Both the position numbers and the translations under genes were made by a program. The notes under the pieces were generated by a model. That model made no database searches, was not told the DNA's origin, and saw nothing but the letters and a program-made list of their open reading frames with translations. From Elmis aenea (Eukaryota; Arthropoda; Insecta; Coleoptera; Elmidae), in NCBI GenBank assembly GCA_947652605.1, contig OX393576.1, forward strand, positions 49,948,966 through 50,012,965: a stretch of DNA of 64,000 nucleotides. Direction: 5' to 3'. This document shows, in pieces, positions 22,175 to 34,709 of this stretch (positions are counted from its first letter, which is position 1; every line of letters begins with the position of its first letter).

Positions 22175-23879
22175 ATGTCATTGTTAATTATTTTGACGTT
22201 ATGCTTTTGTGTGGCAGACAGTAAAATGTACAAAAAACATGTCATAAATTCCGCATTCCCTTCATATCATGAAGAACCGACTTACAATATTTCATCTTGG
22301 GTACGAAAATTAAACTTGCAAGAATGCGTCATAATAGAAATAGGTGAAAAGTATTGCGCGGTAAGTTGACAGATTTCTTAGTAATGCCTTTAGTGCTAAT
22401 TCTAGCAACAGCTTTTTGTTGAAGTGCGTCCTAAACGTTATCAACCACAGTCGTATACCGAAGAATATTATCTGGGAATTTGTGATAGCGCCACCTTACA
22501 AAACTGGAAGTTTTGTTCACCACATCTTGAAAGGGAACGTCCAAACGATTGTCTTTTAAACTTAACCGAAAAGGAAATGGCGTTATCACGTGTTCATAGG
22601 CGATTATGCGACGTTACAGGCCTTGCGTTTTACGGAGATCCTTGTAATTGTGCAGCAGTATTTGCAGGACAAAAGTTACGGAAAGTTGATGGTATAACAC
22701 AATTTAATAAGACAGTTATTAAAGCGATAACGAGTATTACATCCACAGGTTTCCCAACATGCTTTCAACCACCACTACCCAAAAGTCTCTGTAATCCCAA
22801 AAACGTATGTGGCATTTCTGGTTGCAAAGCTGGTACAATTGCTAAAAGGATACATACGATTAGGTGTAATCCTAATTGTTTAGACCGTCAACCAGTAAAG
22901 TATAAATAAAAATTTTTTAGTAGCTAATTTATATAACGCCCAAACTGCAGTTTTGCGAAACAGTCGGCGCTAAAACAACGCGACGCCGAGAAATCTCATC
23001 GTTTTGGTCCGACTGGAAAGAACTTTTTGAAGATTCTGACAAATCCTGTGCACCAAATATCAATTATTCCGAAGCAATTTGCATCAACAAGAAAACGTTA
23101 GTGTTTTTAATACTGTCAGTGTTAAAAGTAATTCCAAATATATTTTATTGTTGTAGAGGAATGGGTGCATTAGACTGTTTAGGTCCGGGAACAAACTGGT
23201 ATACTTAAAATTCTCTTAACAGATATAAAATGCATTAATCTGAAGGTTTCAGTTGTCCGCCCAACGTAGAGAATTGTAAATGTAACGTTTTTCCGGAAGA
23301 TGGAGTATTGAAAGTGTTAAGATCTTACAAATTAAGTAATGCTAGGCTCCAAGAAAAACGTATTTATTTTAGTAGCCAATATTTTGTACCGCAAAATTGA
23401 CCACTACCAATTTTTTAGGTGAAATTTTACATAACTACAAAAATATACAGAAAAACGATCCTCAACGCTCAGTTGCGAAACAAAATATTTTAAAATCTCT
23501 TCATGGTACTGATCGAATAGTACAGAAGAATTTTGAGAAGAAATATAAAAAGGTAAAGAAGGCTAACACAGAGGAAGATATTGATGACGATATCGATGAA
23601 GAATCGCAGGAAGACGAGGATATTGCCATTCAGGAAGATGAGGACGAAGAAAAACCAATATCTACCAGAGAAACTTTGGAAAAAGATGATGTGAAAAAGG
23701 TCACACCTAAACTAGGAGAGAAAAAACAAATGATGTCTCTAGAAGAAACGGAAGAGACCACCGTCGTCTCCGATAACAAAACACTCAACGATACACGTAA
23801 GAATGGTGGAAGTTTGCGCCAAAAGGGCATTTTTTATTTTATTCTGCCAGTTTTTCTTACGTGTTATTTTAATATATAA
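22175..23879 (+). CDS. secreted cysteine-rich protein of unknown family, six exons
   Basis: I propose exons 22,175-22,360, 22,412-22,894, 22,951-23,096, 23,157-23,198, 23,253-23,335 and 23,419-23,879: 1401 nt, 466 residues. Introns of 51, 56, 60, 54 and 83 nt all begin GT and end AG, and all phases agree. The product starts with a signal peptide (LLIILTLCFCVADS). It then has 22 cysteines within about 300 residues, an even number suggesting disulfides, and N-glycosylation sites (NISS, NLTE, NKTV, NYSE). A lysine-rich then strongly acidic segment follows (about residues 345-400). The hydrophobic tail IFYFILPVFLTCYFNI lies behind a GGS, like a GPI-anchor signal or a membrane segment. The protein is probably extracellular or surface-bound. 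I do not recognise a family. Weak points: the acceptor of exon 2 could be 6 nt earlier, and exon 5 could instead read through to a stop at 23,398. An ATTAAA hexamer at about 23,890 could end the transcript. Confidence 0.72.
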
Positions 23880-24427
23880 GTATAAATGTATTAAATACAG
23901 TTTAAGGTAATTAAATCGCTATTAACAATTTTAGCACATTACTAATTGTAAAATGGCCATATTATCATGATATTATAAACTCAGAGCTTCAAAAAAAGAA
24001 TTAATTTAAACCAGTTTTTCAGTAGTAGGTACATTATTTTTTTCCTAATCGATTAAAGGACGTACTAAGAATAAAGCTTTCAAGTTTTAGCGGTTAATCG
24101 TTTAAATTAAATTAATAACTATGTTTTTAACATTTTAAATGAATAGGTTTAAAACTCTGAAGGAACCACTACTCGGTATGCCAATTATATTCTGTAATAA
24201 TATGAACAATAACACAACTATTTCATAACCTTAAAAGTACAAAGATTAAATAAAATCGCGCTGTCTTCACCAATCAATAAATTAAAAATTATAAGAGAAC
24301 TCCTATCAATGTTTTACTTGTTAGTTAGGATGACTATAGCATTACCGGGAACTATTTAGGATTTGAAAGATTTTACCGGTACCCTGTATGTTTTAGTAAT
24401 TGTTTTGGTAAAAAAAAAAACGTTATA
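23880..24427. other. non-coding, 3' flank of the cysteine-rich gene
   Basis: AT-rich; no further exon was recognised. Confidence 0.4.
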
Positions 24428-25150
24428 CAGGGTGAGTCACGACGGACGCGTCGGAGTTTTATGGCGAAACGGTATATATTTTTCAATTTCGGTCGCTGTT
24501 AGATTATGTAAGTCAATAAGGGCTACATTTAAAAAATATTTTTAAACATACAAGGTGCTCCAAAAAAGAGTGGCATATCAAAGTTATACTTTTTCTTATG
24601 GAACACCCTGTATATTTTTAAATTTTTGAATTCCTCTTTAAATTTAATTCAAAAAATGTATAAGGTCATATGGGTCTAAAGTCAACCGTTCTCGTGAAAA
24701 TTCCATTTTCATGAAAATACAGTATTTTCAAAAATTTTCAACATTTGAAAACTTTGAGAAGTCTGAAGAAATTAGCTTGGAGATAAGATTGACAATAGAT
24801 TATGTAACACTTTGCACCACCTACATTTTTAAAATATTATACAGGGCGTTTTTTACGCTTGGTCAAACTTGTGAAACTTTAAACATCGATAACAAATTTT
24901 TTTTAAATACAACACCCTATATTTTTTTACATCGTCTTATAGAAAATGTAATTCTCTTTCGAAAACATTAATACTGTTTTATACCTAAAATTGATATTTT
25001 CCGAGATATCGCGATTTTATTGTTAATTATTAGGGCAAAGTAATATTTTCGAGTAGGCTATGAAGGTAGACAGCGGTAATTTGAAACAATTGAAAGAGAA
25101 AAACAAGAAAGGTTTAGTTTTATCTTTTGCCTACGCATTTTTGACATTTT
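24428..25150. mobile_element. one-sided, decayed relative of the 14,531 miniature family
   Basis: It starts TA-CAGGGTGAGTC and contains the blocks ACACCCTGTATATTTTTAAA, CAGGGCGTTTTTTACGC and the GTAGACAGCGGTAATTTG region that also occur, partly inverted, in 14,531-15,540 and in 57,994-59,525. No matching right terminus was found, so the copy is truncated or badly eroded. Confidence 0.5.
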
Positions 25151-28100
25151 TTTATAATGAAGAGCAATTTCACATTTAAATCGAGATTTCTTAAAATTAT
25201 TTATGCTTTTATTTATTGGACCAGTATGATAAGATTGTCTGTCATATTATTTTAAAATGATTAATAATTACAAATTATTCTAATGAAACCGTTTCTAAGC
25301 GAGACAGTGTTTGTTTAGAATAAAATTAAATTGAAGAATTATAACGCATCCGAAGATGTAACTGTTGGGGCTCGTATGTTAAATTGTAGTATTTCATAGG
25401 CTTCACTTACATGGCGGTTGGGTTAGACATCCTAATAATACCTATATTATTTGAAGATTGAAAACATATTTTTCCCATATCAAGTTTACACCCTCGCATG
25501 AGCTGCTTCTATGTATCTTTTTCCACTTGACTTAATCCGAGATGGAGTCCGAATCCAATAGATGTTGTAGCATGTCTATCCGGAAATGCCAACGTCAGTT
25601 CAGCGGTTTCCGGTGAATCGCTATACTTATACGTCGGTGGAATAGACGAAAAATTTAAAAACACGATGATTAATGGATGTGTATATGCAGCCGATACAAA
25701 ATAAAATGAGCAGCGTTTTTAATACATGCTATGTTTGTTTTTTAAACTTATTTTTCAACTTTGATGAAGTTTCATCGTCTTTCATGGCGGGATTTAATGC
25801 CAGAAAAGCTCACCGAGCTGGAGGGCGAAAACGATGAAGTAGCGAAGTCTGGAAGTACTTATATCAATATTAACATAAGCCGCTATAAATGACATGCAAC
25901 TCTGGAGTTAAAGTCATGACAAACGTACGATGCCGTCATGATTAAAGTAACTTTCAATTTTATTTGTTTTACGTATAGATGTCATGTGTCGCTATCGGAT
26001 CCTCGACTTCAAAGCATCGTGACCCGCAAAACCTTTTCAGAGGATTTAAAAACGTATATGGTTTAAAAAGTCATTAGTTTAATTACTTATAAAATCGATA
26101 CAGTTTACACTACACAAACATAATTGTTCTGCTGTTTTAATTGAAATTTTATTTACTTTGTCGGTAAACAGAATAGTTTGGGCTTCGCTAAAAACTGGTT
26201 TTGTCAACATTTAAATATTTCTCTGATGAAATAAAGTGGATTTTTTTTATGCTTTAGTAAATTAAACGTGGGTGTATTAATTTGTAAAAAAAAAACCAGA
26301 AAAATCAAGCCTCTTAAATCTTTGAGAACGTGAAGATTTCAAAAACCGTTGGCAATAGTATGATTGTTAAATTAGCAAAGAAATGTGCTTTTATGTGCTT
26401 GGTAAAAATTTCAACTGAACGTTTACATAATTTAACAATTTCTAAAATGTTCTTTTAAAAAAATAATTTTTAATTTTACCTGTAACAATTATTTACAGCT
26501 AATTTTGTATTTCTAATATAGGCATAGGGCTAATCGCAAAGCTCTGTTAATAAAACAGACAAAGGTTATTTATTTTTAAGATTGTTTAGTATTAGATTTT
26601 TGTGATAGCATGTGGGAAATTACCTTGAATAAAACTCTTTATTAATGTGTACGCTGTACCCATGCCATTGAAGAAACACGCCTTTTGTTCATGAAAACTT
26701 TTGAGCTAGTTAAACAAGCAACAACAAAATTAAATTTAAAGATAATTTTTTTTCCTTTTGTTCAATTTTTGGCCGTAATAGTGTTTTACATTTTTAGAAT
26801 TTATCTTAATTTAATATTTATATTTATTACTTTTTTGCAACTTTGCTCAATATATGGTTAGGTATGTGTTGGTTTACCTGAATGAAAATTATTAGTGACC
26901 ATTTTACCTTTATTAAAAATAATTTCGTAGTGGTGGAAGGCAATCTAATTTTTTTTTTTATCAGAAATAGTGTTGCTATAAAACTGTAGTTCTGGAAGAT
27001 GGTATAGTACTCTGTATTATCAAATTTTGCACTAAAGCACGTTTGAACTTTAAAAATAAAAATAAAAATCCTTGTGGCGCATTTTGTCACCCCCTGCCCC
27101 ACTTTTTGGTGTCAATCTCTGTACGCATTTTGACAAATCAAGAGTTGGCAGCCTGACGGGTGTTATTTAAAAAAAAAAGGTCATCGTGTCACATTGCAGG
27201 TCTAATAATAATAACAATACGCAATCTTTATTTGACTTTGTGTCTAGTTTACATAATTTCATTTTTCTTATATATGTGTGTAGATATACTCTTAACATAT
27301 TAAAACTTAACATAACTTTTAATATATTAGATGCATACATTTTTTTTAAATTTTATGTTAACCTTGGTGGTTAAATTTCCACAGGTAATTCATTGAAGGC
27401 GTTCTAAGTATGCATTTGTTTTCGTTAATTTTGGTAGTCTACAATCTTTTTTGGCCAGGCCCTAAGAAAGTAAGCAGACTGAATAGCAAAACCACAATTT
27501 CTTATGGTTATAAAATTATTGTTAAATTTGTTGGAATAATTTATTTTACTGCTGGTTATTAAACACTGGTTTAATATATGTTGAAATAATGAAAAAGACA
27601 TTGTTTAATTTTCATTTCTACATTCATTCTGCATCATTAGAGTTTGCAAATGCATTCTTATAACCTGCTTGCATTGTAATAAACGAGTTTTTAACAAAAC
27701 TTCAAAATTTTGTAAAAGAAAAATACAAATCACTTCTTGTGTAATTATTTGTATGCTTCTGTATTAATTTTGTAACACGTTATGACTGCTACAAACACTT
27801 ACACACTTTTTTGTCGATTCACGCAACCTAATTTTGTTAAGGAACCGTCATTGTGTTGAGCATCCCCCTCACAACAACTTCTTTGAAAGTATTTATACCA
27901 TTCACTAGCCTAAAAATAGCCATTCTTAGACGCACATAGATGTGTTTACAGTAGCAGAACATAAATATATCTTTTGTACACTTTTGCATTTCGTTCAAGT
28001 GGTAGCTTTCTGTGGTTTAAACATAGTAGTTCCGGGGGTCTTTGTTAAATCGGGAATATGTTTCCTGCAGTCCGCCCGCTGAGATGTCTGTTGCCAGCTA

Positions 28101-28424
28101 ATGGACTGTAGACTTGTTCAAGTACGTTACTTTATTTGATGGAGGCGTGAGTAGAATATTCGTTGGTAATTTAGTATAGCAACTGGAAAATTTATCCCAA
28201 ATGGCTGAGCAAATAAAACACTTTCTACCTTTAGGTACAACTTTAGATTAGCCATTAGTAGTTACTGTATCAGTTTAAAGTAATAGAAAATGTCTGTGAA
28301 TGTTTGTAGCGTCTAATATTACACTATGCAATCAAAATTGACCCAAAAACAAAATTATCAATTTTTAATTTTTATCTCCAATTTTTTTGCGAATGTGTAA
28401 AGAAAAAGGAGCCGCATAAAAAGT
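25151..28424. other. gene-poor DNA with one exon-like segment
   Basis: At 25,531-25,704 the plus strand is open for 57 codons to a stop and includes LYLYVGGIDEKFKN, loosely reminiscent of a laminin G-type strand; the minus strand is open there too. The segment is less AT-rich than its surroundings and could be an orphan or decayed exon. The remainder, including the minus-strand frame at 26,827-27,102, shows no recognised feature. Confidence 0.25.
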
Positions 28425-28588
28425 TGGAACATTCAAATATGGAATTTTCAAATCTGAAAAATTTACCTGTAGAATCATTCAAATCTTGAATCGTTCAACG
28501 TTGGAATCACTTAACGCAGGAATCATGCAACGATGGAACCATGCATCACCGGAATCGTTCATCGCTGGAACGCTCATATCTGGAATCC
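28425..28588. repeat. degenerate 16 bp tandem repeat, about ten units
   Basis: Units follow the pattern GAATC-nTTCAAC-GnTG and recur every 15-17 bp, for example GAATCGTTCAACGTTG, GAATCACTTAACGCAG, GAATCATGCAACGATG, GAATCGTTCATCGCTG. Units differ from one another by several bases, so the array is old or its variation is tolerated. Confidence 0.8.
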
Positions 28589-29280
28589 AGAAATTAGGAA
28601 TTTTTGCTGCCCTCTATATTACAACAGTCAAAGTATAATATATTTACAGAACACTTCGTTTTATATTTTGTGATCTTCAAACCGTCTCATCTGGTATAAT
28701 TTTTGTGGTTAAGGTTTTTGCGTTAAATCCTGATCGAAAACGAAACTACATACAATGACGTGTGTTCTTCTGTAGGTTAATAGCCAACTATTTTTTGATT
28801 AAAAAAAACTTTAGTTTAATAAATTGTAAAACATTAAATTCACAATCTGCATCAACAAAACTCGTTCTCACCTAGTACAGACTTAAGTCGCACTGTAGCT
28901 AATTTACTTATCAAAAACGATTGACGATTGATGGCTGTACCTTATAAAATAAATAAATCTTGTATTTTAAAGACAATAATAACAATTTGATCTATGATAA
29001 GTACTTCGGAAACAGTTTTTATAGTGGTTAATCATTGATTTAACTTAGTACAGTAATTAATTTTTACGTTTTGTAAATTTTTGTTCTTGTTTGTTCACTT
29101 CAATCCCAGCATATTTTTTTCCTAGCATTAAACTCTTCTCTCTTCATCTTCAAAGCACGTAGTAACCCATAAAAGCTAATTTATACCGAAATAATTGCAC
29201 TTAAATGCTAGCTTTAATTATAGATGCTGTTAATGATAGCTTAAAATGAATTTCATATTTTCACAAACGCCAATTGCGCA
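28589..29280. other. non-coding, no recognised feature
   Basis: AT-rich DNA; nothing specific was recognised. It borders the possible promoter that follows. Confidence 0.4.
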
Positions 29281-29438
29281 TGGTCTCACTGCACGTGGTC
29301 GTCGCGACGCTCTAACGTATTCAGTTCTCAGCCAGACGTCCGCACGTCAACTATTAGCAACCCGAATAAGAGCACGCGACGCGTTTTAAGTTTTAAATTG
29401 ATAAAGGCGGCTTTGCTTTGTATTGTTTTGTTTATCAG
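29281..29438 (+). promoter_or_regulatory. candidate core promoter and non-coding first exon
   Basis: A GC- and CpG-rich patch inside AT-rich DNA. TTCAGTT at about 29,320-29,326 matches the arthropod initiator (TCAGTY). About 115 nt downstream lies a consensus splice donor, CAG then GTAAGA, at 29,436-29,444. No ATG begins a useful frame between them. Together this looks like a transcription start with a 5' untranslated first exon; the rest of the gene would lie downstream. No TATA box or clear DPE was found. Confidence 0.35.
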
Positions 29439-30001
29439 GTAAGACGTTTTTGCTATTGCCTAATAATTATTATAAATTTGTAATTTATTACTTTAATATT
29501 TCTTAATAAAAATTAGAAATTTTAATATTAGATACTAATCAGTTTTATTTGAGGGTCATTTTGTTTTCATTTTATGTGTATTAGATTCCCTAGCTAATTA
29601 AAGCAAATACTAAAATATTCCACATATTTGAGATTTATTAATTCAATTATACTTATTAAATTTAATATATTGTTATTGCTGAAGTTCCAGTAGTTACAAA
29701 GCTTCAATCCACATGAAACAAGTGACTGCACTATTTGATTTTTAGGGCAAAACATTTAAAAAAAAATAACTTCACGTCTACAGTTAATTGCTTAAACAAC
29801 AAGAACGTTAAGATTTAAAAGAGTTGATTTAAATTTCTAATCCTGATTTTTTTTGCCGTTTGTATCATACAAACTAATTTTAATCGTTGAATACAAGCAT
29901 TGGTTTAAATTTATTTATTTAATATTTTAAATGTGCAAAATACACGAACAACAGTTTTATTAACTTGAGCGGTTGCAACAGAAAATTTGATACTATTTAT
30001 G
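29439..30001. other. non-coding, possible first intron
   Basis: Follows the candidate splice donor. No acceptor or exon could be supported. Confidence 0.25.
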
Positions 30002-30009
30002 CTGTAACC

Positions 30010-30258
30010 CAGTGGTCTCCAACCTGTGGGGCGCGCCCCCCTAGGCGCGAGAGGCGAGACTATTGCAAGGGGGCGCGCAGTTGTTACCAAAATATCATTT
30101 TTGAATACAAAGAAACAATAAGAACTTTATTTATAAGGAATATGGTATATTGTTTTGTAGCCTAATTAGTCTAAATTAGATTGTTACGAAAAGTGAGGGT
30201 CGCAATTGTTTTTTAAGAAAAAGGGGTTGTGGAGGTACAAAAAGGTCGGAAACCACTG
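30010..30258. mobile_element. hAT miniature (249 bp)
   Basis: Ends are CAGTGGTCTCCAACC on the left and CAGTGGTTTCCGACC (reverse complement) on the right, followed inward by GGGGCGCGCC-type GC-rich blocks common in this hAT terminus group. The flanks are CTGTAACC (30,002-30,009) and CCGTAACC (30,259-30,266), a target duplication matching in seven of eight bases. Confidence 0.85.
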
Positions 30259-30266
30259 CCGTAACC

Positions 30267-31156
30267 CCATACTCAATTAAAAATACAATGTTAATTTTAA
30301 CACCAAAATGACACGATATTTATAGTAGGTACCAATATATATCCACATAAACAATATCTTGTATAAGAACAAAATTAATATTATTTGACTTAGATTGTGT
30401 GTCAAATTTTTACATTTTTTAAACAGATTTTGTGATTAAAATTTAGCCAGTCTCTATAATTTTGATGTAAAAATTTTCTCTGCATTAACCATTTCTCCCG
30501 AATATTATTTGAGCAATGAAATATGTAAATCTAAGTTTTTTGCTAATCTTGCTATCATCTTTGATTAGCGTTCCGTTTTGAAATGAAGCTATGTGTATAT
30601 GCTTTGTAGTTCTGCTCAATTTGTTACTCAAAATTACGTAAAATTGTTTAGGAAGCAAACATTTACATCAAAACCAAAAACATCTTCCAACACATTTTGG
30701 AAAGCCTTCCTTCACAATAGTACTTCCTTGCTAGGTCTGTCTGATGCACTCTCCTCTCATCAATATGACTATCCTCTAATTGTTCTTCCTTTTCAGTATC
30801 ATAACCAGCAATCAAATAGTTACTCTCACTTCTATCTTCATCTTCGTTTCGTACTTCTTCAATTTGTTCATGGTCATAAATACTTCATCGACGTACCATG
30901 TTATTGGTGGTCAGGCCAAACACTTTTTTTTTAAATTTAAAAGTGTAGTTTCTTAGCGCCATAAGCTACTTCGTTTACTAAAGAAAAGCTCCCTGTACTT
31001 ACGAATGTCAAACTGTCGCATAAAACCTTAACATATGGCCCAGCATTACATTTTAAAAAACCGCAGAAAAACTTTCGAATTAAGTTAAATTTACTACGCA
31101 ATCCGTAGGAAAGGGTTAAGTAAATGTTAAAATATTTGTGTTGAATTTATCGTGTT
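30267..31156. other. non-coding, acidic minus-strand frame noted
   Basis: A minus-strand segment near 30,690-30,890 reads as a short acidic stretch (EQIEEVRNEDEDRSESNYL) that could be a transposase N-terminus, but stops surround it and nothing confirms it. No other feature was recognised. Confidence 0.2.
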
Positions 31157-31160
31157 TTAA

Positions 31161-31953
31161 GGCAGATCCACATCAATAAAAATTTATGTTGTATGTTGTA
31201 TTTTCAAATTCAGCAAAAATATTTGCGGCGCAAATTTAAATCTCGTTAAGTATTTTACCACGTAAATATTTATCTTGTGTGTTGTACGGCCGAATCCACG
31301 TGTGTAGGTTTGTTCTAACTTGAGAGCCTGTTATTATATTAATAAACACTTGTCGGGACTTCGAGAGTACAGTAGTCGTAATTCGCATAATAAAATAACT
31401 AATAAACGACTAATAAAATAAATATAATAAAATTACATGGAATGGAGCAATGAGAATTCATTGCACCTCATTCAGTAATATTCAAAACATGACTTGTTAT
31501 GGAGTCCAAAACACTGTCAGCATTAAAACAAAATAAAAAATCTGATGCATGGCACAAAATAGCTAAAGCTAAAGCAAAGAAAAAAATGTCAAGCTTGTTG
31601 GGGTCTTTTAGAAGGGAGAAGGCAAAAGGGAAAAAACGATCGGCACAGAAATAGGTAAATTAAAAAATGAGACATGATTAATCACCCTAACATAGGTATT
31701 TAAGTAGTAAAATGAAACAAAACTACAAATGCACTCAGAATCAAGTCCAAATTTACTACTGTGCGACGCAAATCTCTTTAAAGTTGGCTGGAAAACCGAC
31801 AGCACAACGGATGACGTGCGTTGTTCGTCACGAAATTATTTGTGTGCAATTCTATGCGGCGCACAATCCACACCAAAAAAAAATTCGCCGAACACGAGCA
31901 AATTTGTGTCAGATACAACGCACAAAGCAAATTTTTATTGATGTGGATCCGCC
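31161..31953. mobile_element. inverted-repeat element, possibly piggyBac-like miniature
   Basis: Ends are GGCAGATCCACATCAATAAA on the left and GGCGGATCCACATCAATAAA (reverse complement) on the right, nineteen of twenty matching, and the match continues AATTT. Flanks are TTAA (31,157-31,160) and TTTA (31,954-31,957), compatible with a TTAA duplication carrying one change. The arms also share blocks such as GCGGCGCAAAT/ATGCGGCGCAC in worn form. Open frames in the right half have no recognised domain. Confidence 0.6.
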
Positions 31954-31957
31954 TTTA

Positions 31958-34707
31958 GATTTAAAGTATTTAATACTCTACACATTTTCATGGAAAACCT
32001 AGGTAAATTACGTAATGATTAGATTACTTAGACAAATATCTTTAATTTAGGGATGTTTTGCCACTAAGATAGAATTTGGCCGCGCGTTTTGTCATTGGTA
32101 ATTTAACTAATGTTTGGTGTTGTTCTTTTAGAAATCAACACTTCACAAATTTTTATTAATGGCTAAAAGCGTAACTGTCAAATTAACACGAAATTTGACA
32201 TAAAACTGACACCTTGCCAATTAACTCGATAATTTTTAACTGTCTAATATCTATTAAACATTTGGTATATCTATTTCAGTGAATTAAACTTTAGTAAACA
32301 CTATACTATTAACACGATGTAAATGCTTAGTTTAAACCGTTTTCATGTTTCATATATTTGTGAATGGTTTTACTTTTTTATAAACAATTATGGCGGAATA
32401 TTTAATTCGTACGCAACTTCAAAATTATATTTATTTTCAGTTCATTAAATGTATGAAAATTGTGCATTTTACGTTATTTTGTATTCACTTAAAAATCGAC
32501 TAAAACACCACCTCTTGCTGAAAGCTTACAGTGAGTTTGATGAGTTTCTATACTTTACTTATTAGGTTTTCTAGAACAGGTTGTAAGACGTCCATAACAG
32601 AAATTGGTTCATTACACCAGCTGTTTTTAAGTCTATTACATCCTCAGAAATGTTCACCAATTATTTACCTCTACAAACAACTCGCTAAATATAGACAGAT
32701 ACGGGCACTTAGTTAAAAATGTTTTGTATACATCCAATTTTACCTCCTTAAAAGTTTGATGAATGTTCTTTTTTAAAGTTTATATAACAAAGCCTAATTA
32801 CAATTACCTTTCGAACTTTTAAGTTTATATAATCACCTTAAAAAATTAATAATCCTTCTAATATGATTAATTACGTATTACAAAATAATTAAAAATTTCC
32901 AGCCAACTGAAATTGTTTGCTCTGTAATAATCGACAAACTTGATCAAGCTCTAAGGAAATTTATTAATTTTGCTCTCACCGAGAAACTTCTCTTTGGGTG
33001 CATGGAAGTGAAAAGATAAAGAATAAGTGTATTCAAGTCGCTACAAGATTTCTATTCCGCTGGTAAAAACATAATTAATGTTTTTTATCGATTTATGCTT
33101 CGGTAAATTCGTACTTGCATCTTCCTGAATACCCGAAATAAAACAAGTACCATTATAAAAAGTGGTAAAACAGCAAATAAACATTGGGTTTTGTTAGAAC
33201 ATTTTATTTGAGCCTAAATAAATACTTCCAGTTACAAAAAGCCAGTAGGCTTTAACCAAAATAAATTTAACCTGTTTTTAACGAAAGGACAAATAAGTAG
33301 GTATAAAAGTAGTGTAAGTATATTTTTGAAAGAAAACAAGAAAAATAATTTAGTATTATCTAGTGGGAAACATTTCAGGCTTGTCGCGCACGGGCGATAT
33401 TTTAGGGGCAATTTTTAGTTGCCCAAAATAAATCGCACCAAAGTAAATGAGTGTGAGCGCACGGACGATTTCAAACCACGAAGATTTTAAAATTGCGTCT
33501 AGACCTATTTTGTAGGCGATGCAATTATCGTTCTGGAAAATATAATACACATGTTTTAATGTTTGTGCGCGCACAGACGATAAATGGTAGCTTGTTAAAA
33601 GCTGGTTTACGGGGTGGTATTTCCGAATCGTATATTGTTTGAGATAGTGTTAAGATAATTCGGAATTTTCATTTTATAACAAAAGCATGCTTTGCTATAA
33701 ATTCCAAATATTACAAACTTATTTAATTATTAAATCATTCAGTTTTACGTTCTAAGTCATAAAATTTACGAGAAGGTTATTAAGTTATGAAACCTTTAAT
33801 TTAGTTTATGCAATAAACAAACAGAGATTTATTTAAATTAGGTTTGAAACAATCGTTTACAATTTTACATCCATCAGTATAATTTTTTAATTGTAGGTAG
33901 TTTTAAACCATTTTGGAACACGAATTTTCCACTTTCGTTTGCAAACATGTATTTTCAGGTACAAATGCATTTCTATATTGACCAATGGCAGCTTTGTGAT
34001 AACATTAACTTAATATTTGGATACTGAGATATACAAAAGTTGCAATCAGTGTTGAGAAAACTTGCAAACCAATAACGTAATCAGTGTTTTCGGTAATTTG
34101 TTTGTTCAAACGACACAAATTATGCTCTTTGATACGGATTTTTTTAATTTTTGGAATAGAAAAACGGCCGGGCTTGTGTAATATTAGAATACCAGATTAA
34201 GCATTGAAAGTATTTTGAAAACAAATTGAGCATCTATTAAAATCAATAGAATATTAAAACTGTCACAACTCATTCTAAAGTACCTATTTAAAAAATTTCG
34301 GAAGAGAAAAAACTTTTTTAAAAAAAATTGTTTTTAATAGCCTCATAAACCATAAGACCAATAAATAAATCGTTTGTGAAAAACATTGCATAATCATTTA
34401 CAATAAAAATGTTTCCAGTCTATTGTCCTTAGCCTTATTAAACTCTGGGTAAGCTAAGGAAGAAAGTACCATTTCACAGTTAAATTCGCTATATAATACG
34501 AAAATCTACGAGTTTTAAAAACCATTCTAAGCGTAATGTGATTTGCAACAAAGGAAATACATATTGAGATTATACAATAGTATTTGTTCCTTGTATTGAT
34601 TTACAAACATAACCGGGCTAAAACAATGTAATTCTACTAATTACACAATATAAGCACAATTATAAATAATGTCAAAAGGTAGTAAAATTTTTACTCAAAA
34701 TAAAATA
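31958..34707. other. gene-poor DNA with a recurring GCGCACRGACGAT word
   Basis: Between 33,376 and 33,585 the word GCGCAC(G/A)(G/A)(G/A)CGAT appears three times (about 33,380, 33,456 and 33,567), each in a CpG-rich setting unlike the surroundings. The overlapping minus-strand frame shows no domain. Nothing else was recognised in this stretch. Confidence 0.3.
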
Positions 34708-34709
34708 TA

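Noticed and set aside
28425..28588. CRISPR-like array
   Set aside because: Units are contiguous and degenerate with no spacers, and the genome is eukaryotic.
28425..28588. Heat-shock element cluster
   Set aside because: GAA and TTC are separated by three bases in place of the two required by the standard element.
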